A DNA stretch of 64,000 bases from Phycisphaerae bacterium (GCA_016927755.1 JAFGLZ010000026.1:62001-126000); one strand, 5' to 3'; positions 1 through 8,738 are shown, counted from the first letter of the stretch. Numbers and translations are program-made. The notes: generated by a model not told the origin, from the letters alone.

Positions 1-43
1 AGCGTCGCTCGAATCCGAATTGGGACACCTTCTTGAAGAATGA
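1..43 (+). CDS. C-terminal tail of an upstream gene (possibly ECF sigma factor)
   Basis: An open frame enters from the left edge and reads ASLESELGHLLEE before a TGA at 41-43. The fragment is too short to identify. The next gene is a zinc-finger anti-sigma protein, and such proteins usually follow their ECF sigma factor, so a sigma factor C-terminus is the simplest guess. This is inference from context only. Confidence 0.35.
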   Translation, partial: ASLESELGHLLEE

Positions 44-103
44 GGAAGTTCACGCGGGGGTTTTGATGCGTTGACCCGTTTACACAGGAAGAGGAGGCGC
101 TCG

Positions 104-616
104 ATGCGCTGCGATGAGGTGCAATCCAGACTTGATGCCTATGCCTTCGAGGAGCTTACGCCGTCCGTGGCGAGTGAGGTGGATTCGCACTTGCGCTCCT
201 GCCCCAGATGTCGGCAGTCTCTTGCCCGGCTACGGCGGTTGAGGGCCATCCTGGGCGAGGCAGAGGCGCCGTCCCGTCCCGAAGGCTTTGCACACAGAGT
301 CATGGCCTCGGCACACGACGCGGCTAACCGCCGGAGCTCCGGCGCGCCCTGGGACCCCATACGATGGTGGCGATCGGCCTCGGCGCCGATGAAGGCCGCG
401 GCGGCGATCGTGCTAATCGTCGGGCAACTCGTCGGCCTGGCCATGGGGAGAGACGTCCTGTCTACGCCCCGGCAAGTGCGGGACTCCCAAGTGACGGCGA
501 GTGCGGATGGGCTGGACGTCTACAACACCAGTTTCCTGTCGGAGGCCCCGGAGGGTTCCTTGGCGGGGAGCTACCTTGCCTTGGTAACGACTCGAGACGG
601 GGAGGCAAGCGAATGA
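104..616 (+). CDS. Anti-sigma factor-like zinc-finger membrane protein
   Basis: A 170-residue protein. The N-terminus carries the zf-HC2 pattern C3...H29-x3-C33-x2-C36, typical of ZAS anti-sigma factors that hold an ECF sigma factor in the cytoplasm. One membrane helix lies near residues 98-115 (KAAAAIVLIVGQLVGLA), followed by a short extracytoplasmic tail. I chose the ATG at 104 because a strong GGAAGAGGAGG ribosome site ends 6 nt upstream; an in-frame TTG at 71 has none. The stop overlaps the next start (ATGA, 613-616), so the two are translationally coupled. Together with the periplasmic protein downstream it looks like an envelope or metal-stress sensing module. Confidence 0.75.
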   Translation: MRCDEVQSRLDAYAFEELTPSVASEVDSHLRSCPRCRQSLARLRRLRAILGEAEAPSRPEGFAHRVMASAHDAANRRSSGAPWDPIRWWRSASAPMKAAAAIVLIVGQLVGLAMGRDVLSTPRQVRDSQVTASADGLDVYNTSFLSEAPEGSLAGSYLALVTTRDGEASE

Positions 617-1179
617 CCTGGAGGAAGATCGCGCCGCTGTTGGTCGTGCTTTCGGTCGCCGTCAATGTTGCCTTTGTCGGGGTCTGGGCGGCTAGCGCCG
701 TCAATGTGGCGGCCGCCCCCTCCGATGAGCGTCCGAGTTGTCAAGGGAGTGATGGGGTCTGGTGCCCGCTGCACAAGCGGCTGGGCGTTACGCCGGAGCA
801 ATGGCGGCAGCTCGAACCCGAGCTGACCGAGTTTCGCAAGGCTTCGCAGGCCATCTGCGGCGAAGTGAATCGCAAGCGCAAAGAGATGATCGATTTGATC
901 GCCACGCCGGAGCCCGATCGCCAGGCCATCACGGCCAAGCAGGAGGAGATCCTCGCCGCTCAACGGAAGATGCAGACGCTCGTCATCAATCGCTTCATCG
1001 CGGAGAAGCGGATCCTCGATCCGGATCAACAGAAGGAACTCTTTGCCCTGTTGCGGCAGCGAGGCGGCCTTCGGGGCCACGGTCCCGGGATGGGCTCCGC
1101 CGGACAGGGCATTGGAGGGTGTGTGGCCCCCCGCACGTGTCCGGGGGCACCGGATACCCCTACAAGGGATGAGCCGTAA
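613..1179 (+). CDS. Periplasmic Spy/CpxP/CnrX-like metal-resistance protein
   Basis: A 188-residue protein with an N-terminal membrane or signal helix (about residues 6-28) followed by a helical, charged domain of the 'heavy-metal resistance' type (Metal_resist/Spy-like): a run of helices with EPELTEFRKASQAICGEV, then a Q/K-rich helix and LDPDQQKELFALL, the usual LTPEQ-like motif of this family. The C-terminus is Gly/Cys/Pro-rich. The ATG at 613 overlaps the anti-sigma stop. Family members bind metal or chaperone periplasmic proteins and act as sensors for a membrane anti-sigma factor (CnrX with CnrY/CnrH), which fits the neighbour here. The metal is not predictable from sequence. Confidence 0.65.
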   Translation: MTWRKIAPLLVVLSVAVNVAFVGVWAASAVNVAAAPSDERPSCQGSDGVWCPLHKRLGVTPEQWRQLEPELTEFRKASQAICGEVNRKRKEMIDLIATPEPDRQAITAKQEEILAAQRKMQTLVINRFIAEKRILDPDQQKELFALLRQRGGLRGHGPGMGSAGQGIGGCVAPRTCPGAPDTPTRDEP

Positions 1180-1190
1180 GGAGGCTGAAC

Positions 1191-1556
1191 GTGAGAAAGG
1201 TAACGCTGATTCCTATCGTATTGCTGTCCATCGCCGTCGTCGGCTGGGCCGCCTACCCGCATGGACGGGCGGCGAACGCCGACGCGACGGGTTCTGACTG
1301 CGCGGTCGCCGACTGCGGCAAGTGCTCGTGTGACGGGCAGGGCTGCGATCGCGGCAACTGCCATGAAGGCAATTCGGACTGCAGAGGTGAGTGTCCGGAC
1401 TGCGGCACGTTCGCCGACGGCGACGGCGACGGATCGTGCGACAAGGTCGACACGTGCGAGCGGCATGCGAGTGACGGGTGCGCCGGCTGCAAACCTAGCG
1501 ACTGCGCCTGCGGCGGGCATTCGACGTCGAGCCGGAAACCTTGTTGGATGCCATAG
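1191..1556 (+). CDS. Small secreted cysteine-rich protein
   Basis: A 121-residue protein starting at GTG 1191, 6 nt after an AAGGAGG site. Residues 1-28 form a signal peptide (VTLIPIVLLSIAVVGWAAYP). The mature part is dense in Cys, Asp and Gly, with repeated CxxC-like spacing and one calcium-loop-like DGDGDGSCD segment. No family is recognised. Its place between the metal-sensor-like protein and the efflux pump suggests metal binding outside the cytoplasm, but this rests on composition and context only. Confidence 0.6.
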   Translation: MRKVTLIPIVLLSIAVVGWAAYPHGRAANADATGSDCAVADCGKCSCDGQGCDRGNCHEGNSDCRGECPDCGTFADGDGDGSCDKVDTCERHASDGCAGCKPSDCACGGHSTSSRKPCWMP

Positions 1557-1591
1557 TCCCGCTGCCGCCTCCCCACATGACCGGGATCTGA

Positions 1592-2851
1592 ATGCCGGAT
1601 AAGAAGAAGACCAGATCGAGAACCAAGAGGTATCTGCTCGCGCTGTTCCTTCTGACAGCGGGATCTGCCGTCGTCGGCTGGTGGAGCCTTAGGAGCGAGT
1701 CCGAACGTCCAGACAACCCGACAACGGCCCAGGTCGTCCGCAGGGACTTCGCTCTGACGGTTCTGGCAACCGGCGCGGTGCGTCCACAGGTGGGAGCCGA
1801 GGTCAAGGTGGGCGCCCGGATCAGCGGCAGAGTCGAACGACTTCACGTCGACATCGGTGACACCGTCAAGAAGGGACAGGAACTGGCAACGCTGGAGAAG
1901 GAAGAGCTTCAGGCACAGGTAGCGCTCTGCCAGGCGGAGCTGTCCGAGGCCGAGGCCCGCCTGACGGCGATTCGGACCGAACGTCCAGAGGAGATCGCCC
2001 GTGCCGAAGCGGCTCTTGCCGAAAGCCAGGCCGCGCTCGAACTGGCCGAAATCAACTCGCGGCGCCTGGAGGACCTCCGGAAGAAGGATGTTGTCCATTA
2101 CCTGGAGTTGGACACGGCCCGGAAGGAGCTCGACACGGCGAAGTCCCGCGTGAAGCTCGCCAAGGCGGAGCTAGCGCTGGCGAGGATGCGCATGCCCGAC
2201 GACATCCGCGTCGCCGAGGCGCAGTTGGCCGCCAAGCGGGCAAAGTTGGCCGAGGCAAACGCGCGACTGTCTTACGCAACGATCAGGGCGCCGATCTCGG
2301 GCACGGTGGCCTCGGTCACCACGCAAGAAGGAGAAACCGTCGCCGCGGGCCTGAACTCACCTACCTTCGTAACGATCATCGACCTCGGTCGGCTCCAGGT
2401 GGACGCTTTCGTCGACGAGGTGGACATCGGCAAGGTCAAGGTGGAACAGAAGGCCCTGTTCGTCGTGGATGCCTTTCCGGATCGGGAGTTCGAGGGACGC
2501 GTCAGCGCGATCTATCCGGAGGCCGTCATCCAAGACAACGTCGTCAATTATGACGTGGTCGTCGACATCACGAGTCCGTACGAAAACCTGCTCCGTCCGG
2601 AGATGACCACGAACGTGACGATCTTCCTGGAAGCTCGTCGTGGCGTGCTGGCCGTGCCCTCCAAGGCGATTCAACGGCAGCGAGGGGCCAACATCGTTCA
2701 CGTTCAGACCGCCAACGGCCCCGAGCCTCGCAAAGTCAAGGTCGGCTGGCGAGAGAACCAGTGGGTGGAGGTGCTGGACGGCCTCTCCGAGGGCCAGACG
2801 GTCTACCTGGAGCCTCCGACACGGACAGAGCAACCCGAGAGTCAATCATGA
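1592..2851 (+). CDS. macA: MacA-like periplasmic adaptor (membrane fusion protein)
   Basis: A 419-residue HlyD/MacA-type adaptor. An N-terminal anchor (about 15-30, LLALFLLTAGSAVVGWW) is followed by a first lipoyl half, a long alpha-hairpin (about 95-220, rich in A/E/L/K), a second lipoyl half (YATIRAPISGTVASV) and beta-barrel domains (TFVTIIDLGRLQVDAFVDEVD). It would bridge the inner-membrane MacB permeases to an outer-membrane channel. The stop overlaps the ATPase start (ATGA at 2848), so adaptor, ATPase and both permeases form one translationally coupled unit. No TolC-like gene is visible here. The substrate is unknown; a metal or antimicrobial is possible given the neighbours. Confidence 0.88.
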   Translation: MPDKKKTRSRTKRYLLALFLLTAGSAVVGWWSLRSESERPDNPTTAQVVRRDFALTVLATGAVRPQVGAEVKVGARISGRVERLHVDIGDTVKKGQELATLEKEELQAQVALCQAELSEAEARLTAIRTERPEEIARAEAALAESQAALELAEINSRRLEDLRKKDVVHYLELDTARKELDTAKSRVKLAKAELALARMRMPDDIRVAEAQLAAKRAKLAEANARLSYATIRAPISGTVASVTTQEGETVAAGLNSPTFVTIIDLGRLQVDAFVDEVDIGKVKVEQKALFVVDAFPDREFEGRVSAIYPEAVIQDNVVNYDVVVDITSPYENLLRPEMTTNVTIFLEARRGVLAVPSKAIQRQRGANIVHVQTANGPEPRKVKVGWRENQWVEVLDGLSEGQTVYLEPPTRTEQPESQS

Positions 2852-3582
2852 TCGAACTGAAAGACATCACGAAGACCTACGGCAACGGCTCGGTGGCGAC
2901 GGCCGTTCTTAAGGACATCTCGTTCTCCATCGAACGGGGCGAATACGTCGCCATCATGGGCACGTCCGGCACGGGCAAGAGCACGCTCATGAATATCTTG
3001 GGCTTGCTGGATCGCCCGACAGGGGGACGCTACTTGCTGGACGGCACCGACGTGACGGAACTGAGCGACGAGGCCCTGTCTCATCTCCGCAACAAGATGC
3101 TCGGCTTCGTCTTCCAGCAGTTCCACCTGCTGGAACGAGCCTCGGCCAGAAAGAACGTGCTGTTGCCGCTCATCTACGCCGACGAATTTCCCGACGACGC
3201 CGACGAGCGAGCCGAACATGCCCTCGTGACCGTCGGACTGGCGGACCGCGTAGAGTATCGCCCGAACGAGTTGTCCGGCGGTCAACAACAGCGCGTCGCC
3301 ATCGCACGCGCGTTGATTAACGACCCAGACATCATCCTCGCCGACGAACCCACCGGCAACTTGGATCGCCGTAGTGGCCTGGAGGTCCTGGCGCTCTTCA
3401 AGGACCTTCACGCGCAGGGCAGAACCATCCTGATGGTGACGCATGACCAGGCGGTCTCCAAGCACGCCGATAGGGTCATTGTCCTTCGGGACGGGTCCGT
3501 TGGCCAAGACCGCCGCGTGGAGCAACCCCGCAGCGCGGCAGCGGAACTCGATGAACTCAACCGGCAGGAGGGCTCGGAATGA
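2848..3582 (+). CDS. MacB/LolD-type ABC transporter ATP-binding protein
   Basis: A 244-residue stand-alone ATPase. Walker [10 protein letters not shown], the Q-loop in VFQQFHLL, signature [15 protein letters not shown], and Walker [13 protein letters not shown] with the following H-loop (MVTHD) are all intact. I chose ATG 2848, overlapping the macA stop, rather than the upstream in-frame start at 2761. Unlike E. coli MacB the ATPase is not fused to the permease; it is coupled to two separate FtsX-type genes downstream. It energises the tripartite efflux complex. Confidence 0.9.
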   Translation: MIELKDITKTYGNGSVATAVLKDISFSIERGEYVAIMGTSGTGKSTLMNILGLLDRPTGGRYLLDGTDVTELSDEALSHLRNKMLGFVFQQFHLLERASARKNVLLPLIYADEFPDDADERAEHALVTVGLADRVEYRPNELSGGQQQRVAIARALINDPDIILADEPTGNLDRRSGLEVLALFKDLHAQGRTILMVTHDQAVSKHADRVIVLRDGSVGQDRRVEQPRSAAAELDELNRQEGSE

Positions 3583-4784
3583 GATCGCTGCGAATCGTCA
3601 ACGTCGGCATGGAAGCCCTGACGGCGCACAAGCTCCGCACGTTCCTCATGATGGCCGGTACGCTCGTGGGCGTCAGCGCGCTCACCGTCGTCATGGCCAT
3701 GGGCAAGGGCACCGAGCGCAAGATCATGAAACGGATTCAGAACTTCGGCCCGGACGCCATCATGATCCCCGCCGGCGGCGGCAAGCGCCCGGGGCCGGAC
3801 ATGTCCACCACCACGCTGACGATCGAAGACGCCGAGGCCATTCGCCGTGAGGTGCCGGGGCTGCGGATCGTCTCGCCGATGGCCTGGAACTTCCAGATGA
3901 ACCTCAAGCGCGACGACCGGCAATATCAGGCGATCGTCTGGGGCGTCGAGCCGAGCTGGCACGACGCGTTCGAGTGGTACACGGTCTCCGGTGAAGGGAT
4001 CAGCGGCGACGACGTTGCGACGCAGGCACGGGTGTGCATCCTCGGCTGGACCGTCAAGGAAGAGCTTTTTGGCAAGGAGGACCCCATCGGGCAGCACCTC
4101 TACATCAATCGCGTGCGACTCCAGGTCAAGGGCGTCTTGGAGAAACGCGGGACGAGCCCCATGGGCGGAGACTTCGACAACCGGCTCATCCTCCCGCTAA
4201 CGACCGCCATGCGGCGCGTGATGAACGTGGACCACCTCGGGGCGATTCGTGCGATCACCGAAGACCGCTCGTGCCTTTCGGAACAGGGCGCGAAGATCGA
4301 AGAGCTGCTGCGCCGTCGCCATCACATCGTGCCGCCCGAGGAGGCCGACTTCCGCGTGATCACCGCCGAGGTCATTGCCAAGTTCGCTACAGGATCCTCC
4401 CGCACGCTGTCGATCCTTTTGACCGTCCTGGCGGGTCTTAGCCTGCTCGTCGGCGGTGTCGTCCTGATGAACATCTTGCTGATCTCCGTCAAGGAGCGCA
4501 CCAAGGAGATCGGGCTTCGACGGGCGGTCGGGGCAAGCCAACGGGACGTGTTCACCCAGTTCCTGGCCGAATCGCTCACGGTGACGCTCTTCGGCATGGC
4601 GATCGGGCTCCTGGCCGGCTGGGGTTTGTGCGCCGTGCTGCCGCGTTTCACGGAGATGCCGATTGCGATGTCCTGGCAACCCATCGCGCTCGCGGCGGCC
4701 GCCGCCATGCTGGTGGGAACCTTCTTCGGCATTCAACCGGCCCGCCGGGCCGCGCGACTCGATCCGGTCGAGGCCCTTCGATGA
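3579..4784 (+). CDS. MacB-like FtsX-family ABC permease (first of two)
   Basis: A 401-residue permease of the MacB_PCD/FtsX type. One N-terminal helix (about 20-42) is followed by a large periplasmic domain (about 45-270) and three C-terminal helices (about 278-305, 328-352, 362-385). The typical FtsX motif VKERTKEIGLRRAVGAS sits between helices 2 and 3. The ATGA overlap with the ATPase (3579-3582) and with the next permease (4781-4784) indicates coupled expression. Two non-identical permeases with one ATPase point to a heterodimeric membrane core. Confidence 0.88.
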   Translation: MRSLRIVNVGMEALTAHKLRTFLMMAGTLVGVSALTVVMAMGKGTERKIMKRIQNFGPDAIMIPAGGGKRPGPDMSTTTLTIEDAEAIRREVPGLRIVSPMAWNFQMNLKRDDRQYQAIVWGVEPSWHDAFEWYTVSGEGISGDDVATQARVCILGWTVKEELFGKEDPIGQHLYINRVRLQVKGVLEKRGTSPMGGDFDNRLILPLTTAMRRVMNVDHLGAIRAITEDRSCLSEQGAKIEELLRRRHHIVPPEEADFRVITAEVIAKFATGSSRTLSILLTVLAGLSLLVGGVVLMNILLISVKERTKEIGLRRAVGASQRDVFTQFLAESLTVTLFGMAIGLLAGWGLCAVLPRFTEMPIAMSWQPIALAAAAAMLVGTFFGIQPARRAARLDPVEALR

Positions 4785-5998
4785 GACTGTCGCGGAACCT
4801 GCTGCTCTCCTGGGAACTGCTCATAAGCCATCGGTTGCGGACGCTTCTCAGTGTGCTTGGCGTCGTCGTGGGGGTGGCGGCCGTCGTCCTGACGGTCTCC
4901 GCCGGGAAGGGCGCCGAGCATGAGATCCTGGAGCGTGTGCGGCAGATGGGAACGGACCTGATCGTCGTGAGCGCCGGTCAGACACGGATCATTGCAGGCA
5001 GGCAACGTCAGATGGCCACCGTAACGACACTGGTTCCCGAGGACGCCGAGTCCATCGCTTCCAGCTGTCCATCCGTGGCACGCGCTGCCGCCGCCGCGGA
5101 TAAGAATGTCACAGTTCGCTGGGAATCCGAAACAGCGAACACCAAGGTCCTCGGCGCCGACGTCGGGGCCCTCGATATCCGCAACGTCCGTATCGCCGCC
5201 GGCCGGACGTTTGACGCGCGAGAGGTCCGCGGCAAGCGTCGTGTGGCCGTCCTCGGGCCGACGGTGGTCGAGAACCTGTTCGGTACAGTGGACCCCGTCG
5301 GTTTGCGGGTGCGGATCAATCGCGTGCCCTTTGAGGTCATCGGTGTGACCGCTGCCAAGGGGGTCGATGCCGGTGGGGTCGACCAGGATGATCTGGCCTA
5401 CGTGCCGCTCACCGCCGCCATGCGTCGTCTCCTCAACGTGGATTACGTCAACACGATCTTCGTGCAGGCCAAGAGTTCCGACGTGCTCCATCAGGCGGAG
5501 GAGGAAGTCCGAGAGCTCTTGCGAAAGCGACACCGCCTGGGTAACCGGCCGGACGACTTCACGATTCAGAATCAGGCCACGCTGCTGGAGACCGAACGGA
5601 CGGCCTCAGAGTCCCTGACGATGCTCATCGGCGGCGTGGCCGGTATCTCGCTGCTGGTGGGCGGCGTGGGCATTCTCGCCGTCATGTTGATGTCCGTGCG
5701 CGAACGCACGCCCGAGATCGGACTGCGGCGTGCTGTCGGCGCGACCCGCGGGGACGTCCGGACGCAGTTTATTGTGGAATCCGCGGTGCTGTCCGGGGCG
5801 GGCGGCCTGATTGGTGTGGCGCTCGGCTTGGCCGCCGCGCTCATCGCGGCCGCGATGGGCTATTGGCACGTGCTGATTTCCTGGACGGCCGTGGGTGTGG
5901 GATTGGTCTTCTCCATCGGGCTCGGCATCGCCTTCGGTTCGTATCCAGCTCACCGCGCAGCGGAGCTGGACCCGATCACGGCCCTGCGGGCGGAGTGA
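4781..5998 (+). CDS. MacB-like FtsX-family ABC permease (second of two)
   Basis: A 405-residue paralogue of the preceding permease with the same plan: N-terminal helix, periplasmic domain, then three helices, with the motif RERTPEIGLRRAVGAT. I start it at ATG 4781, which overlaps the previous TGA; a longer frame reaches back to 4628 but lies inside the neighbour. Sequence similarity to its neighbour is clear in the membrane parts (LLVGGV, GLRRAVGA) and weaker in the periplasmic domain, consistent with a heterodimer. Its stop is followed by a 146-nt gap before the ferredoxin gene. Confidence 0.88.
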   Translation: MRLSRNLLLSWELLISHRLRTLLSVLGVVVGVAAVVLTVSAGKGAEHEILERVRQMGTDLIVVSAGQTRIIAGRQRQMATVTTLVPEDAESIASSCPSVARAAAAADKNVTVRWESETANTKVLGADVGALDIRNVRIAAGRTFDAREVRGKRRVAVLGPTVVENLFGTVDPVGLRVRINRVPFEVIGVTAAKGVDAGGVDQDDLAYVPLTAAMRRLLNVDYVNTIFVQAKSSDVLHQAEEEVRELLRKRHRLGNRPDDFTIQNQATLLETERTASESLTMLIGGVAGISLLVGGVGILAVMLMSVRERTPEIGLRRAVGATRGDVRTQFIVESAVLSGAGGLIGVALGLAAALIAAAMGYWHVLISWTAVGVGLVFSIGLGIAFGSYPAHRAAELDPITALRAE

Positions 5999-6144
5999 GC
6001 GAGATCGCCCTGAAGGCAATGGAACGCGGCGCGAGGTTTGCTGGTTCATGGCCCCTTGAACGGACGCGAGGACCTCGACGCATGGCAACGAGGACTGGTT
6101 GACGGCGCGTGCAGTCACGGCTTCGATAGAAGGAGATGAAGCAT

Positions 6145-7335
6145 ATGCGGAGCTTTGTGGTTCTCGGTGCTGGGCTCGTCGTCGTCACCTCCGCCCTGGC
6201 GCTCTTCATCAAGTGCCATCCTTTCCAGGAGGAGGAGAAGATCGCGGTTCGCGGCGAGATGTCTCTTCGGCACATCGCCGAGAGAAACAGCGTGCCCATC
6301 GACGCACTGATACCGCTTCTCCCGCAGGAACGCCGAACTGGCCGTGTGGCAACCCTCTTGGGCCTCCAGGAACCCGTGAAGAATCTGGGGCTGGCAAGGG
6401 ACTCCATCATCAGCGCGATCCGAACGGCCCAGTCGGAGGGTTTCCCGGCCGTGGACGTTCTGAGATATGTTCTCTGGTCGATCTGGCTATTGGGCGCGGG
6501 TTGTCTGCTACTGCGTGGAAGACGTGTGCGCAGGATTCGCACTCTATGGCTGGTGGCAACGCTTGCGGTGTTCGGGCTTGTTCTCGGCGCCGCGCCCAAC
6601 CCCATGGAAGCCGTGGTGAAGTTCCATAAGCTGCTCCAATCCATCCCCGGAAACCCGGTGGTTTTCGTGGTTCTGAATCTCGTGATCTTTACGCTCTTCT
6701 CGCTGATCGGAGCGAAGATGCTCTGTAGCTGGGGATGTCAATTGGGAGCCTTGCAGGAAACGCTCTACAACATCCCGCTCTTCAAGTCCCTCAAGCGAAG
6801 GCTGAAGCTGCCGTTTGCCGCGAGCATCGCGGTGCGAATAACGATCTACCTGATCTTCTTCGCACTGTTCTTCGAGCTGCTGAACATCAATCAGGGCGGG
6901 CCGGGCTCGATCCTGTATCACCATCTCAACATGTTCAAGATCTACGAGTTCTACGATCTGGCGCTCTTCACCTTGCTGTTGATCCCCTTCGTGCTCGTCG
7001 CCAGTCTGGTCGTCTTCCGGCCATTCTGCCAGTTGATCTGTCCCTTCGGGTTGTATTCGTGGTTGCTGGAGAACGTGGCCGTCTATCGGGTGCGCAAGGT
7101 GAGAACCGATCGATGCATCGAGTGCCATCAGTGTGAGAAGGCATGCCCGACTGACGCGATGCAGGCCATGAACAAGGGCGAGCGAAGGTACTTCCTACCC
7201 GACTGTTGGTCCTGTGGATCTTGTATTGACGCTTGCCCGCAGGGCGCGCTGGAGTTTACGTCTGCCAGGAAGATCCTTCGGCGGTCCCCACTTCGTAGCG
7301 GAAGCCAGCCCGAGCGCAGAGGTTGCGTGACATGA
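6145..7335 (+). CDS. NapH/NosR-like membrane ferredoxin (4Fe-4S)
   Basis: A 396-residue polytopic protein with about six membrane helices and two cytoplasmic cluster regions. Motifs are CSWGCQLG after the third helix, CQLICPFG near residue 295, then two C-x2-C-x2-C-x3-CP ferredoxin motifs (CIECHQCEKACP and CWSCGSCIDACP). I prefer the ATG at 6145 over 6136 because the AAGGAG site (6130-6135) directly abuts 6136 but is 9 nt from 6145. Family members pass electrons between the quinone pool or cytoplasm and periplasmic reductases. Coupling to the arsenate reductase by ATGA (7332-7335) suggests a redox job in the same stress response; the partner is unknown. Confidence 0.8.
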   Translation: MRSFVVLGAGLVVVTSALALFIKCHPFQEEEKIAVRGEMSLRHIAERNSVPIDALIPLLPQERRTGRVATLLGLQEPVKNLGLARDSIISAIRTAQSEGFPAVDVLRYVLWSIWLLGAGCLLLRGRRVRRIRTLWLVATLAVFGLVLGAAPNPMEAVVKFHKLLQSIPGNPVVFVVLNLVIFTLFSLIGAKMLCSWGCQLGALQETLYNIPLFKSLKRRLKLPFAASIAVRITIYLIFFALFFELLNINQGGPGSILYHHLNMFKIYEFYDLALFTLLLIPFVLVASLVVFRPFCQLICPFGLYSWLLENVAVYRVRKVRTDRCIECHQCEKACPTDAMQAMNKGERRYFLPDCWSCGSCIDACPQGALEFTSARKILRRSPLRSGSQPERRGCVT

Positions 7336-7751
7336 AGAAGCGCGTCTTGATCCTGTGTACGGGAAACTCGTGCCGATCGCAGATGACCGAGGCAATCTGG
7401 CGGCAGGTCGCCGGGGACGAATGGGATTCCTTCTCGGCCGGGTCAAACCCGGCTGGCTACGTCCACCCGCTGGCCGTCAGTGTGATGAAGGAAGTGGGTA
7501 TTGACCTTACCTCGGCTCGAAGCAAGCACGTGGAGGAATTCACCGACCAGCCATTCGATCTCGTCGTCACCGTTTGTGACGGCGCCAAGGAGGCCTGTCC
7601 CGTCTTTCCCGGCGCGAAGCAGCAGAAGCATTGGCCGTTTCAGGACCCGGCCGGAGCGGAAGGTACGGAAGAGGAGAAGCTTGGTCTCTTTCGAAGGGTC
7701 CGAGATCAGATACGTGAGCGCATAGCGGCGTACCTTGAACAGGAAAGTTGA
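7332..7751 (+). CDS. arsC: Arsenate reductase, thioredoxin-coupled (LMW-PTP fold)
   Basis: A 139-residue protein with the P-loop C9-TGNSC-R15 and the redox pair C82/C89 in VCDGAKEACP. These three cysteines match the spacing of the thioredoxin-dependent ArsC family (Bacillus/Staphylococcus type), which reduces arsenate to arsenite via a Cys cascade. I chose ATG 7332, overlapping the ferredoxin stop; the TTG at 7323 would extend it by three residues. No ArsB/Acr3 exporter or ArsR is within the window, so arsenite export would have to be encoded elsewhere or be served by the MacAB-like pump (inference). Confidence 0.9.
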   Translation: MKKRVLILCTGNSCRSQMTEAIWRQVAGDEWDSFSAGSNPAGYVHPLAVSVMKEVGIDLTSARSKHVEEFTDQPFDLVVTVCDGAKEACPVFPGAKQQKHWPFQDPAGAEGTEEEKLGLFRRVRDQIRERIAAYLEQES

Positions 7752-8052
7752 TCACACTTTCGTGGAAGACGGTTCTGTGCTCTTGCCGAGAACCCCGAGT
7801 TCACGTGCTTCTCGACGCTTTCGCGTGCCGCCTTTCCTGGTTCAGACGGTTCGAGACACCGATCGTCGACTCTGCTTATTCTCCCGAGACGAGGCCGCTC
7901 ATTTAGGCCTTGACGTGCAACTAAAATGCAACTAGGATCGCGCGCGACATGCACGGCATGCGCAACATGCCGAGCACTTTGGATGTCCCTAAGGAGTTGC
8001 GGTTTCCGTAAGTTATGGGTTTGGAAGATCTTCGGGGATTGAGTCCTGTCTC

Positions 8053-8085
8053 GCTCATAACCCGGAGGTCGCAGGTTCGAGTTCT
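8053..8085 (+). pseudogene. 3' half of an initiator-tRNA(Met)-like sequence
   Basis: GCTCATAACCCGGAGGTCGC followed by AGGTTCGAGTT matches the anticodon loop, variable region and T-loop of planctomycete-style tRNA-fMet. The CAT anticodon sits in a normal 7-nt loop, but the 5' side of the anticodon stem is TCTCG rather than CGGG, the T-stem 3' strand (TCTTC) no longer pairs, and no D-arm or acceptor stem precedes it. It is therefore a non-functional fragment. Confidence 0.5.
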
Positions 8086-8296
8086 TCCTCTGGCGCTTCG
8101 CCGCCTGGCTTGAGCTTCCGCCAACGAGACAGTGTGGCTGGCTTCACCTCGCCGTGGCAGAACGGAATACTGCCCTCTCAGCACAAACTATTCCTCTCCA
8201 GCAAGTTACGTCATGTCCTCGGAATGCCCCCTTCGTGCAAGGATTGGTGCAAGCGGCAAGACGCAAGGCCGTAAGCGTCTATTGACACAACAGATA

Positions 8297-8355
8297 GAAC
8301 CGTTGCAGCCGCGATTCCCAAGCTGGACGTCGTGGGTTCGAATCCCATCGCCCGC
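8297..8355 (+). pseudogene. Degenerate tRNA-Gly(CCC)-like sequence
   Basis: From TTCCCAA (anticodon CCC) onward the sequence follows a normal tRNA: T-stem GTGGG, T-loop TTCGAAT, CCCAT, then acceptor strand CGCCCGC and discriminator T. Upstream, TAGAAC resembles the D-arm, but the anticodon stem does not pair and no GCGGGCG acceptor strand exists. The intact 3' half is what remains at the attachment site after tRNA-targeted integration, and the recombinase remnant 190 nt downstream supports that reading. Confidence 0.5.
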
Positions 8356-8547
8356 TATCACGATCCAAACGCCTCGCGTTGCCAACGGGTGACACGGGGC
8401 GTCTTACTTGCGCAAGGCCAAAGCGTTGTGGTGGAGTTCGCGCACTCCGATGCGTGGCCATCCCTCGCCGATTCTGCCACGACTTGCCCCCGTTTGACTC
8501 CCCCCGGCCTGCCTTCCGTGTAAGCGCGCGAGATAGCGTACGAGGAT

Positions 8548-8697
8548 TCAGGCGCGATTGGTCGCTTTGATGGGCCGTTCGGTGGCGTCGACGGCGGGGC
8601 CGACGTCCAGAAGCATCGGATCGGTGTGGATGTGCATTGCGAGGTCCAACGAGGAGTGCCGCGTCACCGCGACAGCCCCGCGCCCGACTCCTTGTCG
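8548..8697 (-). pseudogene. C-terminal remnant of a phage-type tyrosine recombinase
   Basis: The minus strand reads a 49-residue tail with TRHSSLDLAMHIHTDPMLLD and ends at a TGA (complement of 8548-8550); a stop codon lies just upstream at 8698-8700. The pattern is the recombinase box II end: RHSS carries the conserved His, and the family motif MxxYTDPxLLDV is recognisable. The nucleophilic Tyr is replaced by His (MHIHTDP), so this is a dead fragment. No N-terminal part is present in the adjacent sequence. Confidence 0.65.
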
Positions 8698-8738
8698 CTA
8701 GGCCGCTTCGAACGCCCACGTCTTCAAGCGACGGTCAT

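Larger units (their letters stand above)
7752..8547. other. Gene-free scar region with tRNA-like fragments
   Basis: About 800 nt with no supportable protein gene. Short open frames here translate to the nonsense peptides that arise when degraded tRNA genes are read (for example RTRTCDLRVMSE and GRWDSNPRRP on the minus strand). Two tRNA-like pieces are annotated separately. With the recombinase remnant that follows, it looks like the decayed edge of an integrated element. Confidence 0.6.

Noticed and set aside
7921..8719. Minus-strand small proteins reading RTRTCDLRVMSE and GRWDSNPRRP
   Set aside because: These phrases are well-known artefacts of translating degraded tRNA genes, so they were not called as proteins.
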